In this document: piece after piece, positions 27,527 to 36,484 of the stretch | Position numbering within the stretch: the first letter of the stretch is position 1 | Layout of the letters: each line of letters opens with the position of its first letter | Source of the DNA: CAYRMV01 sp964425255 | Lineage (GTDB): Bacteria; Bacteroidota; Bacteroidia; Flavobacteriales_D; Crocinitomicaceae | Length of the DNA: 64,000 nucleotides | Reading direction: 5' to 3' | Assembly: GCA_964425255.1 (NCBI GenBank) | Contig: CAYRMV010000001.1 | Span: forward strand, 44,853 to 108,852 | Program-made: the position numbers and the translations under genes | The notes under the pieces: generated by a model | Told to the model about the DNA's origin: nothing | Database searches by the model: none | The model's input: only the letters and a program-made list of their open reading frames with translations

Positions 27527-29185
27527 TTGCAAAGAGTTCAAAGATTCGTAGGCGACCAAAGATTTGATTTACCTCATTATGAATCACTGATTGGATATTT
27601 AAGTGAGGAATTTCACGCTTATAATAAGCAAATGTTTTCACCATTAAATCGAATAGTGAAGAATTGGAAAATTGAAAATAATGGTGGATTAGAAATTAGA
27701 ATCAACAATACTGCTGATTCTTTTTTATTTAATACTGAAGGCTCACTTACCGAGTCTTTAAATTATAGAGCAGCCTTGAAAGACCTTCTTACACTTAATT
27801 TAGTAGATAATGCTACAAACTATGTGGAGGTACAACTTGTTAAAGAAACTTGTGCAAGTGATACGGTCGCTGCTTGGGACTCAACTGCCAATGGTGCTCA
27901 AGGCGAAGAGTTCACTCAAGTCACGGATACTGCCGTTGAGATTAGCCCATACATCGTTTCTAATATTATTGCTTTCTCTGGTGATACAGACAAACTTCCT
28001 CTTGCTATTGTTACTACTAGCGGAGGGGTCATCACAAATATCATCGACTCCCGTAAAATGTTATTTGAGCTTGAGCTTGATTGGAATTTTGGCTCTACTA
28101 GAACTGATAGAACAATAAGTTCTTTAAAAGATGCTTATGATGCCTTAGCCACTTCAAATAAAGAGATCAAGGGGACTTCTAATTGGTTTGATAAGCCATA
28201 CACAACAGTAAAACTTCTTAAAGAGTATCAAAATTTATTTTTTACTGGTGGTGGAATTGTTTCTTGGGAAGGAGCCAATGGCCCTGACAAGATTAGATGG
28301 ACACAATCTATTGAGATTTTTTTAGCTTCAAGACCTCACACATATACAATCAACAGCATTACATCTTTAACAATCTTAGATGGTCAATGTGTTTATGTAG
28401 ATATTCCAGAAGGAGCTCCTTCTTCAGCATTAACTCCTGTGGTTGCTGATATTGGGTCGGTTCCTTTAAGTCCATTAGCTTCGGGCCATACCAATAGACT
28501 TCAAGTAATTTTCTTCAGAAGAGGAAGTAAAATTTATGGAATGATGGACATACCTGAATTAGATTCAGGAGAGTCAGCAACAATAGGTGAAGATTTGCCT
28601 AAAGACCTTAGAGCTAGATTAGGTCTATTAACAGAAACAACTTATGAAGACTACACTTCAACAAACTTTTTCTTTTCAGCAGATTCATACCCAACAGCAC
28701 TATCTAAATTAGATCAGGCCATGGCTGCATTTGCCTCTGATGAAGCAAAAGAACAAGTTTTTACTGTGACCGATCCTTCTCAGACTATTTTTACATTAAC
28801 ATCTTTCACAATTAATCCTCTTAATACAAAAGTTGATGTTCAAGTGACTGTGAACGGTGTGAAAGTTCACCAAGCACAAGATGGAACATCTGCTACAGGA
28901 TTGTGGAAAAAGAACTCTGATACTGAAATAGAATTTTTTATACCTATTCCTCAAAACGCTGTTGTTGTTGTTCGTGATGAAAGAAGTGGAGCAAGCGCAG
29001 GTGGTTCTGGATCAGGTGTTGATTTAAACAATATCACAACACCTCCAAAGCCAAATACCAATGGTGCGTATGCTCTGGGAAGTGATATTAAGGCGTGGTC
29101 TTCTTTGTATTTAAAAGATCAAAATTCATCTCAAATTTATAAATTGGAAGTGGTTGATGGTGTCTTCCAAATTTCTGCTGTGTAG
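27527..29185 (+). CDS. tail fibre / baseplate attachment protein
   Basis: Encodes 552 residues from TTG 27527, preceded by GGGGG inside the end of the HNH gene. The next ATG is 34 residues in and would remove the conserved-looking start QRVQRFVGDQRFDLPHY. That opening is typical of fibre or baseplate adaptor proteins. The middle is beta-rich, and the C-terminal part (FTVTDPSQTIFTLTSFTI, then VDVQVTVNGVKVHQ) is like a phage fibre Ig-like unit. A Gly/Ser hinge precedes the end. It likely anchors the fibres encoded downstream. Confidence 0.65.
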   Translation: MQRVQRFVGDQRFDLPHYESLIGYLSEEFHAYNKQMFSPLNRIVKNWKIENNGGLEIRINNTADSFLFNTEGSLTESLNYRAALKDLLTLNLVDNATNYVEVQLVKETCASDTVAAWDSTANGAQGEEFTQVTDTAVEISPYIVSNIIAFSGDTDKLPLAIVTTSGGVITNIIDSRKMLFELELDWNFGSTRTDRTISSLKDAYDALATSNKEIKGTSNWFDKPYTTVKLLKEYQNLFFTGGGIVSWEGANGPDKIRWTQSIEIFLASRPHTYTINSITSLTILDGQCVYVDIPEGAPSSALTPVVADIGSVPLSPLASGHTNRLQVIFFRRGSKIYGMMDIPELDSGESATIGEDLPKDLRARLGLLTETTYEDYTSTNFFFSADSYPTALSKLDQAMAAFASDEAKEQVFTVTDPSQTIFTLTSFTINPLNTKVDVQVTVNGVKVHQAQDGTSATGLWKKNSDTEIEFFIPIPQNAVVVVRDERSGASAGGSGSGVDLNNITTPPKPNTNGAYALGSDIKAWSSLYLKDQNSSQIYKLEVVDGVFQISAV

Positions 29186-29194
29186 GAGAACAAC

Positions 29195-29758
29195 ATGGTA
29201 ATAGGAATTAAATCAAAGTTTTTGAGTATAGACCCAAGCAATCCTGCTGAGGTTCCCAATAACTCTCTTTATGTTGACGCTTCAAATGCGAATCAAGCGA
29301 CTTTCAAGAATAGTTCAGGAACTTCGTCTGTTGTTGGTGTTGTCTCGACATCGAACTTATTTTTAAAATCAATGCAAGTTGATGAAATTTTCCCAGTAAA
29401 TTCACCTCTTTCTAAGAAGGCGAATGGTAGAGTAGTTAAGGCAGATACTGATCTTTCTCCTGACACTCAAAGATATATTGGAATAGCTTTACAAGCTCCT
29501 GTGAACGTAGGAGACTTTATCAATGTTCTTATTGTTGGGGCGAATTTGGCCAATGCTTTGGTTGGTTTGGGATTCTCGCCAGGCGATGAAGTATTTCTCG
29601 CTGAAAATGGAGGATTCACAAATGAGGCAGGAGTGGCTGGATTTGGTGGCAATAATGACTCGGTGATTAAGGTTGGAATTGCTGATTGTACTGGCGGGAC
29701 AGCAAGTGCAATAGCAAATGATCTTATCGCTTTTACTGAGGTAATTAGTCGTCCATAG
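29195..29758 (+). CDS. tail fibre-associated beta protein
   Basis: Encodes 187 residues with an AGGAG site. It is predicted almost entirely beta and rich in Asn, Ser, Gly and Val. Segments such as PLSKKANGRVVKADTDLS, RYIGIALQAPVNVGD and GFSPGDEVFLAENGGFT resemble the small beta-barrel units that phages use on capsids and fibres. There are no catalytic motifs. A head decoration fold reused on the fibre is one possibility. Its final gene products share the GLVPGKEYYID-like loop with the 30059 gene. Confidence 0.6.
   Translation: MVIGIKSKFLSIDPSNPAEVPNNSLYVDASNANQATFKNSSGTSSVVGVVSTSNLFLKSMQVDEIFPVNSPLSKKANGRVVKADTDLSPDTQRYIGIALQAPVNVGDFINVLIVGANLANALVGLGFSPGDEVFLAENGGFTNEAGVAGFGGNNDSVIKVGIADCTGGTASAIANDLIAFTEVISRP
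29345..29354. repeat. dispersed motif copy 5 (TCGACATCGA)
   Basis: Within the 29195 gene, in GTCTCGACATCGAAC. The same 10-mer occurs at 48400 and 61198. Confidence 0.65.
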
Positions 29759-29766
29759 GAGTTTGA

Positions 29767-30072
29767 ATGAAAGAGATTAAAAAGCGTCCTCGTAAAGTTG
29801 AAAAGGTTGTTAAAAAGGATAAGAAACTTCCGATGAATAAGATCGAGAAAGTTTTAAAACATGATGAGAATACTTTGGTTGTTTTGAGTGATGACAAGCA
29901 GCTAAAGAAAGATAAGCGACAAGCGAATATTCAAATTTTCGCTTCTCAAGTGAAAACAAACTATAATGTTTTTGCATCTGAGGCGAATGAGTTAGCTAGA
30001 AGATTGGGGCTAAAGGCCAAAATAAAAGTTTTTATAACAATCGACCAAGGAGAGGAAGATGTCCACGATTAA
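29767..30072 (+). CDS. small lysine-rich protein, unknown
   Basis: Encodes 101 residues with an AGGAG site. The first 40 residues are strongly basic (IKKRPRKVEKVVKKDKKLP). The C-terminal 50 are helical and mixed in charge. It lies inside the fibre operon and overlaps the next gene by 14 bases. It may bind nucleic acid or act as an assembly factor for the fibre. Nothing more specific is visible. Confidence 0.65.
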   Translation: MKEIKKRPRKVEKVVKKDKKLPMNKIEKVLKHDENTLVVLSDDKQLKKDKRQANIQIFASQVKTNYNVFASEANELARRLGLKAKIKVFITIDQGEEDVHD

Positions 30073-31339
30073 TTTTCATGTGATTGAAGGTACAAACCCA
30101 GCACCAAAAAGAAGAGCTTCTACCACTTTAGACGCTGACTTTTTAAGTATTGCTGTTGGTGCCGATGCTTTAAGAATCCAACAAGTAGGGTCAGGTGCTT
30201 CTGCGGCTTTCAACTTCGGTTCAAAAGCTCTTAAGTCAACTTATACACCTGCAGCTGATGAAGACCTTGTAAACAAGGCATATTTCGATGCTGTTGTTCA
30301 AGGGTTATTGGTAAAAGATGCTGTAAGACTTGCTACAACTGCAAACTTAGTTGTTACTCCTGCTGGATCAGGAATTGGTAAAACTTTAACTGCTGATGCG
30401 AACGGATCATTGGTTATTGATGGAGTTTCTGCGGTTGTTAATGATCGTATTCTTGTAAAAAACCAAACCTTAGCTCAAGACAATGGTATTTATAGAGTGA
30501 GTGATACTGGTTCAGGTGTTTCTCCTTATGTACTAACAAGAGCGACTGACTTTGATGGATCTCCATCAGCAGAAGTTCGTGGTGGTGTTTTTACTTTTGT
30601 TCAAGAAGGTACAGTTAATTCTGACTCTGGATATGTTGTTACTACAAATGGTGCAATTGTTTTAGATACAACTGCTATTGATTGGACTCAATTTTCAGGT
30701 GCAGGTCAACTTTTAATGGGTGATGCTATTGAAAAAGTTGGGAACACTCTAAGTGTTAAATATGATGATGTCACTCTTGAACTTAATGGTTCAAATCAAC
30801 TTAGAATCAAAGACCTTGGAGTTTCAACTGCAAAGCTGGCTAACCAAGCCGTTGATGAGTTTAAAATTCACGCTTCTGTTGCTGGGAACGGATTAACAGG
30901 TGCAAATGGTTCTCCATTAGCTGTTGGAGCTGGGACTGCGATTAAAGTTGCTGCGGATAACGTGTCAGTTGATTATGCTGTTGCTAAAACAAATGATAAC
31001 GCTTCACCGATCGTTTCTGGGAAAGTTGTTTTTGTTAAAGATAACGGGAATGTTGATATAGCTACAAAAGTTAATTCAATCATGGATACTGAATTAGGTA
31101 TCGTAGAAGACGCTTCAATTGCGGCCGGTGCTTCTGGGCAAATTATTTTTAGACGTGGGGCGATCATTTCAGGCTTCACTGGATTGGTGCCAGGAAAAGA
31201 ATATTATATCGATGCAAGTGGTGATATTGCTCTTTATTCAGCGATTACTTATTCTGTTGGTGAACACGTTCACATGGTAGGAAAAGCTTTAAGTGCAACA
31301 CAATTAATCTTCAATCCAATTTACAAGTTTGAGTATTAA
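30059..31339 (+). CDS. tail fibre protein
   Basis: Encodes 426 residues with an AAGGAGAGG site. It begins with a short attachment segment and has repeating beta units. GSKALKSTYTPAADEDLVNK followed by AYFDAVVQGL is the phage tail fibre pattern of a strand, a linker and VNKAYVD. The middle motif DGVSAVVNDRILVKNQTLAQ and DNGIYRVSDTGSG is common in receptor-binding fibre shafts. The end contains GLVPGKEYYIDASGDIA. It is likely a trimeric fibre or fibre base. A UUCG terminator ends the transcript. Confidence 0.78.
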   Translation: MSTINFHVIEGTNPAPKRRASTTLDADFLSIAVGADALRIQQVGSGASAAFNFGSKALKSTYTPAADEDLVNKAYFDAVVQGLLVKDAVRLATTANLVVTPAGSGIGKTLTADANGSLVIDGVSAVVNDRILVKNQTLAQDNGIYRVSDTGSGVSPYVLTRATDFDGSPSAEVRGGVFTFVQEGTVNSDSGYVVTTNGAIVLDTTAIDWTQFSGAGQLLMGDAIEKVGNTLSVKYDDVTLELNGSNQLRIKDLGVSTAKLANQAVDEFKIHASVAGNGLTGANGSPLAVGAGTAIKVAADNVSVDYAVAKTNDNASPIVSGKVVFVKDNGNVDIATKVNSIMDTELGIVEDASIAAGASGQIIFRRGAIISGFTGLVPGKEYYIDASGDIALYSAITYSVGEHVHMVGKALSATQLIFNPIYKFEY

Positions 31340-31344
31340 GAATT

Positions 31345-31369
31345 AAAGGGCCTTCGGGCCCTTTTATTT
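31345..31369 (+). terminator. rho-independent terminator after the 30059 fibre gene
   Basis: An 8-bp stem, AAAGGGCC / GGCCCTTT, closes a TTCG tetraloop and runs into TTTTATTT. This is the second UUCG terminator in the structural block. Confidence 0.92.
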
Positions 31370-31388
31370 GTAAATGGAGGGTTAAAAA

Positions 31389-31682
31389 GTGGCACTAAAA
31401 TACGCAATGATTGAGACCACGAATGGTCAAATAAAGGCTGGGGCTTCTGCACCTGGCTCTGCTTTATTTGCTGATGAGTATTTTACTGCAACAAATGGGC
31501 AAACAATTTTCTCACCTATTCAAACTTTTGGCGTAGCATCTATGATAGATGTATTGGTAAACGGAGTAGAAGTTAGAGAAGGTGCAAGTTTTAGCTACCA
31601 AAGAAATACAATATTGAATAGAATTGTATTTAATAGTGGATTACTTGAAAATGCAGAAGTTAAAATAAGAATTTGGTTATAA
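31389..31682 (+). CDS. small fibre-region protein
   Basis: Encodes 97 residues from GTG 31389, with GGAGG eight bases upstream, which makes this start firm. The second half (TNGQTIFSPIQTFGVASMID, then VLVNGVEVREGASFSY) is the same kind of Ig-like fibre unit found at the end of the 27527 gene. The first 30 residues look like a short shaft. It probably sits between fibre proteins as a joint. Confidence 0.7.
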   Translation: MALKYAMIETTNGQIKAGASAPGSALFADEYFTATNGQTIFSPIQTFGVASMIDVLVNGVEVREGASFSYQRNTILNRIVFNSGLLENAEVKIRIWL

Positions 31683-31707
31683 TCCGATAAACATCGAGGA
31701 CTAAAAT

Positions 31708-34700
31708 ATGGCAATACAAACAGATCAAATCGTAAGTGACGACACGCTTAAGTCTCTTGGTTCGACGTCGAGAGAACAAATCAAGTCGATTCTTACTAGA
31801 TTAAATAACGAATTAGAATCTCCTTTAAGATTACACGCAACATTCCCAACACCAGATGCAAAGTTGAATTTTTCTGCTTCTAGTATCGACTTGGGAGATG
31901 GAGCAAAGAGATCAATACCAGCATTGAAGTCACAAGTTTTTAACTTAAGTGCATCTTCAATTGATTTCCAAACACAAGCAGTTGTGGGAACTTTTGCGAT
32001 TACATGGCCTAGTTCAACTGTAGGAATGTTTAGAAGAGCTGGCTTTACACTTCTTTCTTCTGGTGTGATTCAAGTTTTATTCTCTGCTGAGAGTGTGACT
32101 CAAGGTGCTTTAGCAAACGCTGGTACTTTATTCGTTAAGTCTGGTATTGCTTTGGGATTCATTGATCTTGAATGTACTCATGCTTCTGGTAAATTTAAAA
32201 CAGCGGGATCAGCAGCCGATATTATCGAGAACTCTCAAATAAACAGATTTTCTTCTGGTTCAGGTGGATCATCTGGGTCAGGCTCTAGTGCAGGTGGTGG
32301 AGAATTAGCTGACTTGATGTTCTCGGCAATGCTAAGAGATAGCTTTTCAGATCAACTTGATGGGACAACTCCAACAGATGTTTCTGCTGGTAAAACCGAT
32401 CCTGCTTTATATGATTCTTCAAATGAATTAATTAGACTTAATTATGACGCTTCCAAGACTGTCACAGGTATTGGAACTGCAATGACTTTAAACTCAGCTC
32501 CTTCTTTTACTATTAAAAATGGAGATGTTTTAATTGTTAATGGTGAAGTGAGAAAATTCACTGTAACAGATCAAACGACAATCGTTCTTGAATCGGCATT
32601 TAGTGTTGATCCAACAGCGTCAGCTTGTTGTGTTTCTCAGGCCGTTCACACAGTCGATCTAAACAACTTTGATAATGGTGGACTAGGACAAAGTGTTGCT
32701 TCTCAATACACTACAAATATTGATGAAGTGATGCTTGGATATGCTGACACTGAAACACTTGGCGACATTATACCAAATTTTGGTTCTGCCCCTGTTGTTG
32801 CTTTTTCTGCATCAACTGATAATTCAAATTGGACAACGACAAGAGTTAGAAAAACTTCTTTAAGTGAACAAGAAAGTGTTGTTACTTGTCCGACTTCAAA
32901 TCCAAATTTATATTTAAGATTTTTTGCGAATAAAACTTCTGGATCAGGTGCGGTTAATCTACTTTCTTATAAAGTAGCTTTTCACAAAATTCTTGGCCAA
33001 GTTGCAGGAGCAAATTACTATACTGCTTTTGCTAGACCTACTTCATCAATAGCTCAAAACTGTACTATTGGTTTAGTTGGTGGGAAAACAAGATTCAAGT
33101 TTTCTTTCCCATATACTAGGGGATTAAATTCTACTGAAGCTTCTGGTTCTGTTTTAGAAGTAATTGCCAACGGTCAAATCGTTCCTCGCTATACAGCAGG
33201 AGTGACAGACGATAATCAAGCATACTTCAAAGAAATTGATGACAGCACAATTGAGATGGATACTGACTACTCTAGTGCAGGAATTGATTTTCAATTCAAG
33301 GTACAAAGAGTTGGCATCATAGATAACAATTCTCAAAACACTTCAAAGATAGCATTACATGATGATCTTTTAGATCAAACATTAGAGGCTCAAGTTATCC
33401 CACTTTTCAGAAGTGCTGTGAATGGAGCGCCTTCTAACACTCAATTTAGAAGTGACATTACAAATAGAGCTTCTATTCCTGATTTAAGCTCTATGCTTTC
33501 GGTACAGATGGGCGTTCAAAGAATGATTACTCAGGAAATTTATCAAATTCAAAATGAATTTGGGCCAAATGGACAACCTGTTTTTGGTGCTGTTAATGAC
33601 AAGTTTAATCAGATTAGATTTGTAGGTTCTTGGGCATCTGCAAATGGAACAAGTGGACAGTTAATTCTTTCTAGTACTGTAAACGATTATGTAGAAGTGG
33701 TCTTCTATGGTACTGGATTAAATTTAGTTGGATACATCGACAATGGAAACACGTCTGTTCTTGCATCTGTTGATGGTGGCTCAGAAGGCACCAACTTGTT
33801 AATAAATACTGTGTCCGCTTCTCCTTTAAACGGAAGAAATTACTCTAATCAAATTATTAGAAATATAGCGTCTGGTCTGTCATTAGGTTTTCATACTGTT
33901 AAGCTAAGAATTTCTGCAATTAACGGTTATTCCTTCAATGTTTACGGCTTTGAAATCTTAACAGAGACAACTTCTTTGAGAGTAACTCCAGGAAATATTA
34001 TTAAAGGGAAATATAAAAATTCTCTTTCAGCTCTTCAAACTGTTGCTTACGATTCAAACTTTGAAAGTGGAACTCTTGGAACAAAAGGTGGTTGTGTTCT
34101 TGTTTATTTAAAAGCTGACGGAACGATTGGAAAGTCAGTGACTCCGACTGACACGACCGCACTTTATTTAGCAAACACCAATCATGCGAATGAAGAAATA
34201 GTTAGAACTCATTCTCCAAGAGAATTTGGTGCAGGAAGAAGTGATGATTTTAGCATCAACTCTTCTACGTCTGGGCAAAACTTAGCTTTTACTTTAGATG
34301 ATGGAAGTACGACTCTAGTTTGTTCTGGTGCATTTTTTAGAACAGTAAATGGAGTTGAATATCTAAGACAAAATAACGCAGGAGATTGGTTTTCTATCAC
34401 TTTTGTAGGTACAGGTTTAGATATTTATGGATTTGCTGAAGCAGGTGCTCCGACATCTGGGTTGGTAGATGTAATTGTTGATGGTGGGGCTACACAAACT
34501 TTCACTGAAACAATAACTACAAGTACCTTTAACAATCCACATAATCTTCCCATTTGTTCTGGGTTACCTTATGGTACACATACTGTAAAAATTAGAAGAA
34601 CAGCAGGAAGCTCTGTTGTTTTTGGAGTGATTAGATTTAATATTTACGCTCCTAAAAAGCCATCTCTTCCAACTGGAGCTATTGAACTCGCTCAATATTA

Positions 34701-35673
34701 TAAAGTAGCTGACTTTGTTCGAAATACAATTTCAACAACAGGAGTAGATTCACCTTCAATTGGTATTATTAGAAAGACTTGTAAACGTGAGTTTACTTAT
34801 TCGGGCACTTGGTCAACATTGGTTTCTGCTTTAGAAGTTGCTCCGACAGAAATCGGTGGACAAGAAACAAACACTCAAACTAGCGGAGGGTATTTACAAT
34901 ATACTTTTTTTGGAACTGGTTTTGATTTTAGATTTAGAGCAGATACGAATAGATCAGCGAATAACACAGTCTTACTCAATGGCTTGACTCTAAATACAAC
35001 CAATTTCTCTACTGCTATTATATCTTTTTATGGAAATGGAAGTTATACGCAAGCAACAGGATTGTTAAATCAAAACGGATCACAATCAGAATCTGGATTA
35101 GCAGTTAGTGGATTACCTCTTGGTCTTTATACTATTAGAGTAACAAACAATACTACAAACTTTTTAGTGTTCAATGCTTTAGACATCATCTCTCCTATTC
35201 ATGCTCCAACATTGAATGGGCCTTATGTCGTTCAAAACACTTTGAGTTTGGGTAACAATGGATTTTTAGATTTAAGAAAGTTTAATAAGAAAGATATCTA
35301 TATTCCAAGTAACATGGTCAGCACTAAAGGTACCGATACTGTCAGTACAACTTCTTTAACGAGCGTGCCTTTAAAAGATTGTAGTGTGACAATGTTAAGT
35401 AAAACAGGCAGAGTGCGGATTACCGCAAACTGTTCGATGCCAAGTAGCTCATCTAGTGTTGGTATAGCTATATTTATAAACGGAGTTAAGAGAAGTATAG
35501 ATGTCACCACAAGCAATAATGGTTCTACCTTGTGGGGTATGTTTGTAAATTATAGTAATACTTTTAATGTTCCAATAGGATTTAATAAAATAGATGTTTA
35601 CTTTGTTCTAGCTAGTGGAACCAGTACATCGTTGAGTAGTCGTGATTTTACAGTAGAAGACGTAGGAGTTTAA
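31708..35673 (+). CDS. large tail fibre 1, member of a three-gene paralogous set
   Basis: Encodes 1321 residues. Residues 1-600 are a fibre shaft with Ser/Gly hinges (SGGSSGSGSSAGGGELAD). From about 610 it shares with the 36485 and 39022 genes a series of beta-sandwich modules. Each is recognised by a strand with FYGTGL or FFGTGF, a DGG turn, and SGLPYGTHTVKI or SGLSLGFHTVKL. Linking elements are REFGAGRSDDFS and APKKPSLPTGAIE. These look like carbohydrate-binding jelly rolls. A distinct C-terminal tip domain follows PIHAPTLNGPY. It likely binds the host surface. Confidence 0.78.
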   Translation: MAIQTDQIVSDDTLKSLGSTSREQIKSILTRLNNELESPLRLHATFPTPDAKLNFSASSIDLGDGAKRSIPALKSQVFNLSASSIDFQTQAVVGTFAITWPSSTVGMFRRAGFTLLSSGVIQVLFSAESVTQGALANAGTLFVKSGIALGFIDLECTHASGKFKTAGSAADIIENSQINRFSSGSGGSSGSGSSAGGGELADLMFSAMLRDSFSDQLDGTTPTDVSAGKTDPALYDSSNELIRLNYDASKTVTGIGTAMTLNSAPSFTIKNGDVLIVNGEVRKFTVTDQTTIVLESAFSVDPTASACCVSQAVHTVDLNNFDNGGLGQSVASQYTTNIDEVMLGYADTETLGDIIPNFGSAPVVAFSASTDNSNWTTTRVRKTSLSEQESVVTCPTSNPNLYLRFFANKTSGSGAVNLLSYKVAFHKILGQVAGANYYTAFARPTSSIAQNCTIGLVGGKTRFKFSFPYTRGLNSTEASGSVLEVIANGQIVPRYTAGVTDDNQAYFKEIDDSTIEMDTDYSSAGIDFQFKVQRVGIIDNNSQNTSKIALHDDLLDQTLEAQVIPLFRSAVNGAPSNTQFRSDITNRASIPDLSSMLSVQMGVQRMITQEIYQIQNEFGPNGQPVFGAVNDKFNQIRFVGSWASANGTSGQLILSSTVNDYVEVVFYGTGLNLVGYIDNGNTSVLASVDGGSEGTNLLINTVSASPLNGRNYSNQIIRNIASGLSLGFHTVKLRISAINGYSFNVYGFEILTETTSLRVTPGNIIKGKYKNSLSALQTVAYDSNFESGTLGTKGGCVLVYLKADGTIGKSVTPTDTTALYLANTNHANEEIVRTHSPREFGAGRSDDFSINSSTSGQNLAFTLDDGSTTLVCSGAFFRTVNGVEYLRQNNAGDWFSITFVGTGLDIYGFAEAGAPTSGLVDVIVDGGATQTFTETITTSTFNNPHNLPICSGLPYGTHTVKIRRTAGSSVVFGVIRFNIYAPKKPSLPTGAIELAQYYKVADFVRNTISTTGVDSPSIGIIRKTCKREFTYSGTWSTLVSALEVAPTEIGGQETNTQTSGGYLQYTFFGTGFDFRFRADTNRSANNTVLLNGLTLNTTNFSTAIISFYGNGSYTQATGLLNQNGSQSESGLAVSGLPLGLYTIRVTNNTTNFLVFNALDIISPIHAPTLNGPYVVQNTLSLGNNGFLDLRKFNKKDIYIPSNMVSTKGTDTVSTTSLTSVPLKDCSVTMLSKTGRVRITANCSMPSSSSSVGIAIFINGVKRSIDVTTSNNGSTLWGMFVNYSNTFNVPIGFNKIDVYFVLASGTSTSLSSRDFTVEDVGV
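31762..31771. repeat. dispersed motif copy 6 (TCGACGTCGA)
   Basis: Near the start of large fibre 1, flanked as GGT-TCGACGTCGA-GAG. Confidence 0.7.
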
Positions 35674-36474
35674 ATGAAAAAAATATTAATTAGTTTATTG
35701 TTAATTGCAAATTTTTCTTATGGGGCAGTTGTAACATCAACGCCACCAGGATCAATTATTATTATGGCCACAATAAATTGCCCACAAGGTTATTTAAAGC
35801 CAGACGGTAGTGCTGTTAGTAGAAATACTTATTCTGCTTTGTTTAGTGCCTTAGGGACTCTTTATGGTGCAGGAGATGGAAGTACAACTTTTAATTTACC
35901 TGATTACCGTGGACAATTCCTAAGAGGAGTGATGGGTCTAACGACTGTAACTGGGAGCGGATCGGTTTCTTCAAACAATGCAACATTTACATCACATCAA
36001 TTTAACAGAACTGGTATGAGAGTGAGATTGGCATCTGGAACATTAACAGGTCTTTCAGCATCGACTGATTATTATGCGATAGTTGTCGATGCAAATACTT
36101 TGGCCTTTGCTACATCTAAAGCCAACGCACTTGCAGGAACAAAAATTGCAATATCTGGAACAAATAGCGGTATCATTCAGCAATATGAAGACCCAGATAA
36201 CCAAACAAGAGTTCTTCAAAGTGGAGTTTCGTCTTTTTCAGTTGGATCAATGCAGGAAGATGCTTTACAAGGACATGGACACACTGTAAACGGAGCTTAT
36301 AATGCCGCCAATGGTTCATTGGGTGGTTTCTCTAATTACTCAGGTAGCAACAGTGGAGCAAGTACAGTTTATACAGGCGGTGCAGGAGTAACTGATGGTA
36401 CTAATGGCACTCCTCGTACATCTTCTGAATCACGTTCAAGAAATATTTATGTTACTTATTGTATTAAATATTAA
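35674..36474 (+). CDS. collar-domain protein with an N-terminal signal peptide
   Basis: Encodes 266 residues, starting right after the fibre stop with GTAGGAG upstream. The first 17 residues, MKKILISLLLIANFSYG, form a classical Sec signal peptide with likely cleavage before Ala18. The mature part is a phage tail collar domain: NCPQGYLKPDGSAVSR, then FNLPDYRGQFLRGV, and SRNIYVTYCIKY at the end. An 85-residue beta insert splits it. Collar domains normally sit at fibre tips and need no export. An exported version suggests action in the periplasm or on the cell surface, or acquisition from a bacterial gene. Confidence 0.8.
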   Translation: MKKILISLLLIANFSYGAVVTSTPPGSIIIMATINCPQGYLKPDGSAVSRNTYSALFSALGTLYGAGDGSTTFNLPDYRGQFLRGVMGLTTVTGSGSVSSNNATFTSHQFNRTGMRVRLASGTLTGLSASTDYYAIVVDANTLAFATSKANALAGTKIAISGTNSGIIQQYEDPDNQTRVLQSGVSSFSVGSMQEDALQGHGHTVNGAYNAANGSLGGFSNYSGSNSGASTVYTGGAGVTDGTNGTPRTSSESRSRNIYVTYCIKY

Positions 36475-36484
36475 TGAGGTTTAA

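Noticed and set aside
27810..28118. A 102-residue plus-strand frame in the fibre attachment gene
   Set aside because: Extremely leucine-rich run, no good ribosome site, and it overlaps a strong gene in another frame.
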